Shown piece after piece: positions 5,366 through 5,446 of a stretch of 5,446 bases of DNA. The first letter of the stretch is position 1, and each line of letters starts with the position of its first letter. Under the pieces are notes generated by a model. The model did not search any database and had not been told where the DNA came from. It saw only the letters and a program-made list of their open reading frames with translations. Source of the stretch: Desulfobacterales bacterium. GTDB lineage: Bacteria > Desulfobacterota > Desulfobacteria > Desulfobacterales > DAOWNP01. The position numbers and the translations under genes were made by a program. The stretch covers positions 1 through 5,446 of the forward strand of contig JASFBI010000155.1 of the NCBI GenBank assembly GCA_030149595.1. The letters are read 5' to 3'.

Positions 5366-5446
5366 ATGAATATCTCTCTAATATTTCCTCCATTTTATGT
5401 TGAATCAATGTATAATCTTGTTCCTTTAGGACTTGTTAATCTTGCA
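5366..5446 (+). CDS. N-terminus of a probable B12-binding radical SAM protein (cut by window end)
   Basis: From ATG 5366 the frame is open for all 27 remaining codons, preceded by an in-frame TAA at 5324. The peptide starts MNISLIFPPFYVESMYNLVP and continues LGLVNLA. The pattern (hydrophobic strand, PPF, then MYNL.PLGL..LA) is the hallmark N-terminus of proteins with a cobalamin-binding domain followed by a radical SAM domain, which use B12 and an iron-sulfur cluster for methylations and other radical chemistry. The 4Fe-4S cysteine motif would lie beyond the window, so neither the substrate nor the radical SAM domain can be confirmed here. No Shine-Dalgarno is seen before the ATG. It is divergent from panC. 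Confidence 0.65.
   Translation, partial: MNISLIFPPFYVESMYNLVPLGLVNLA

Overview
The window is AT-rich bacterial chromosome. Three features suggest a Gram-negative, low-GC member of the Desulfobacterota (Desulfobacteraceae-like): an envelope gene set (LPP20-like protein, TPR/SLH lipoprotein, FecR-domain exported protein) of a type I associate with that group, the sequence flavour of MetK and PanC, and the start of a B12-binding radical SAM protein. This placement is inferred from recognised protein families; no rRNA or other phylogenetic marker is present.

Positions 1-2623, plus strand: three envelope genes. The 3' end of an LPP20-like gene (1-524) is followed after 51 nt by a lipoprotein with TPR repeats and C-terminal S-layer-homology repeats (576-1739). 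A strong 17-bp hairpin (1771-1809) then comes just before the ribosome site of a secreted FecR-domain gene (1826-2446). The FecR gene is the most notable item. It stops at a TGA, but the same frame continues uninterrupted to 2602 and encodes a conserved-looking C-terminal tail, and a small hairpin with a T-run begins 1 nt after that second stop. The TGA falls on the glycine position of a short tandem repeat, so a single G-to-T change would explain it. A nonsense mutation or sequence error is the simplest reading. UGA recoding is a less likely alternative.

Positions 2634-2704: a perfect 21-bp inverted repeat with a nested 7-bp hairpin, lying between the convergent FecR and metK genes.

Positions 2725-5042, minus strand: panC (pantothenate synthetase), then 287 nt downstream metK (S-adenosylmethionine synthetase). 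Both are full length with intact signature motifs. The gap between them holds a degenerate palindromic element and a weak candidate metK promoter. A better promoter candidate with a perfect TTGACA lies upstream of panC.

Positions 5043-5446: a very AT-rich divergent intergenic region, then the first 27 codons of a plus-strand gene starting at 5366, whose N-terminus looks like a B12-binding radical SAM enzyme. It is cut by the window end.

MetK makes SAM and PanC makes the pantothenate needed for coenzyme A. They are housekeeping genes with no evident functional tie to the envelope cluster. The three envelope genes probably act at the outer membrane/periplasm, but their exact role cannot be read from sequence. 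I see no CRISPR array, tRNA, rRNA or transposase gene.
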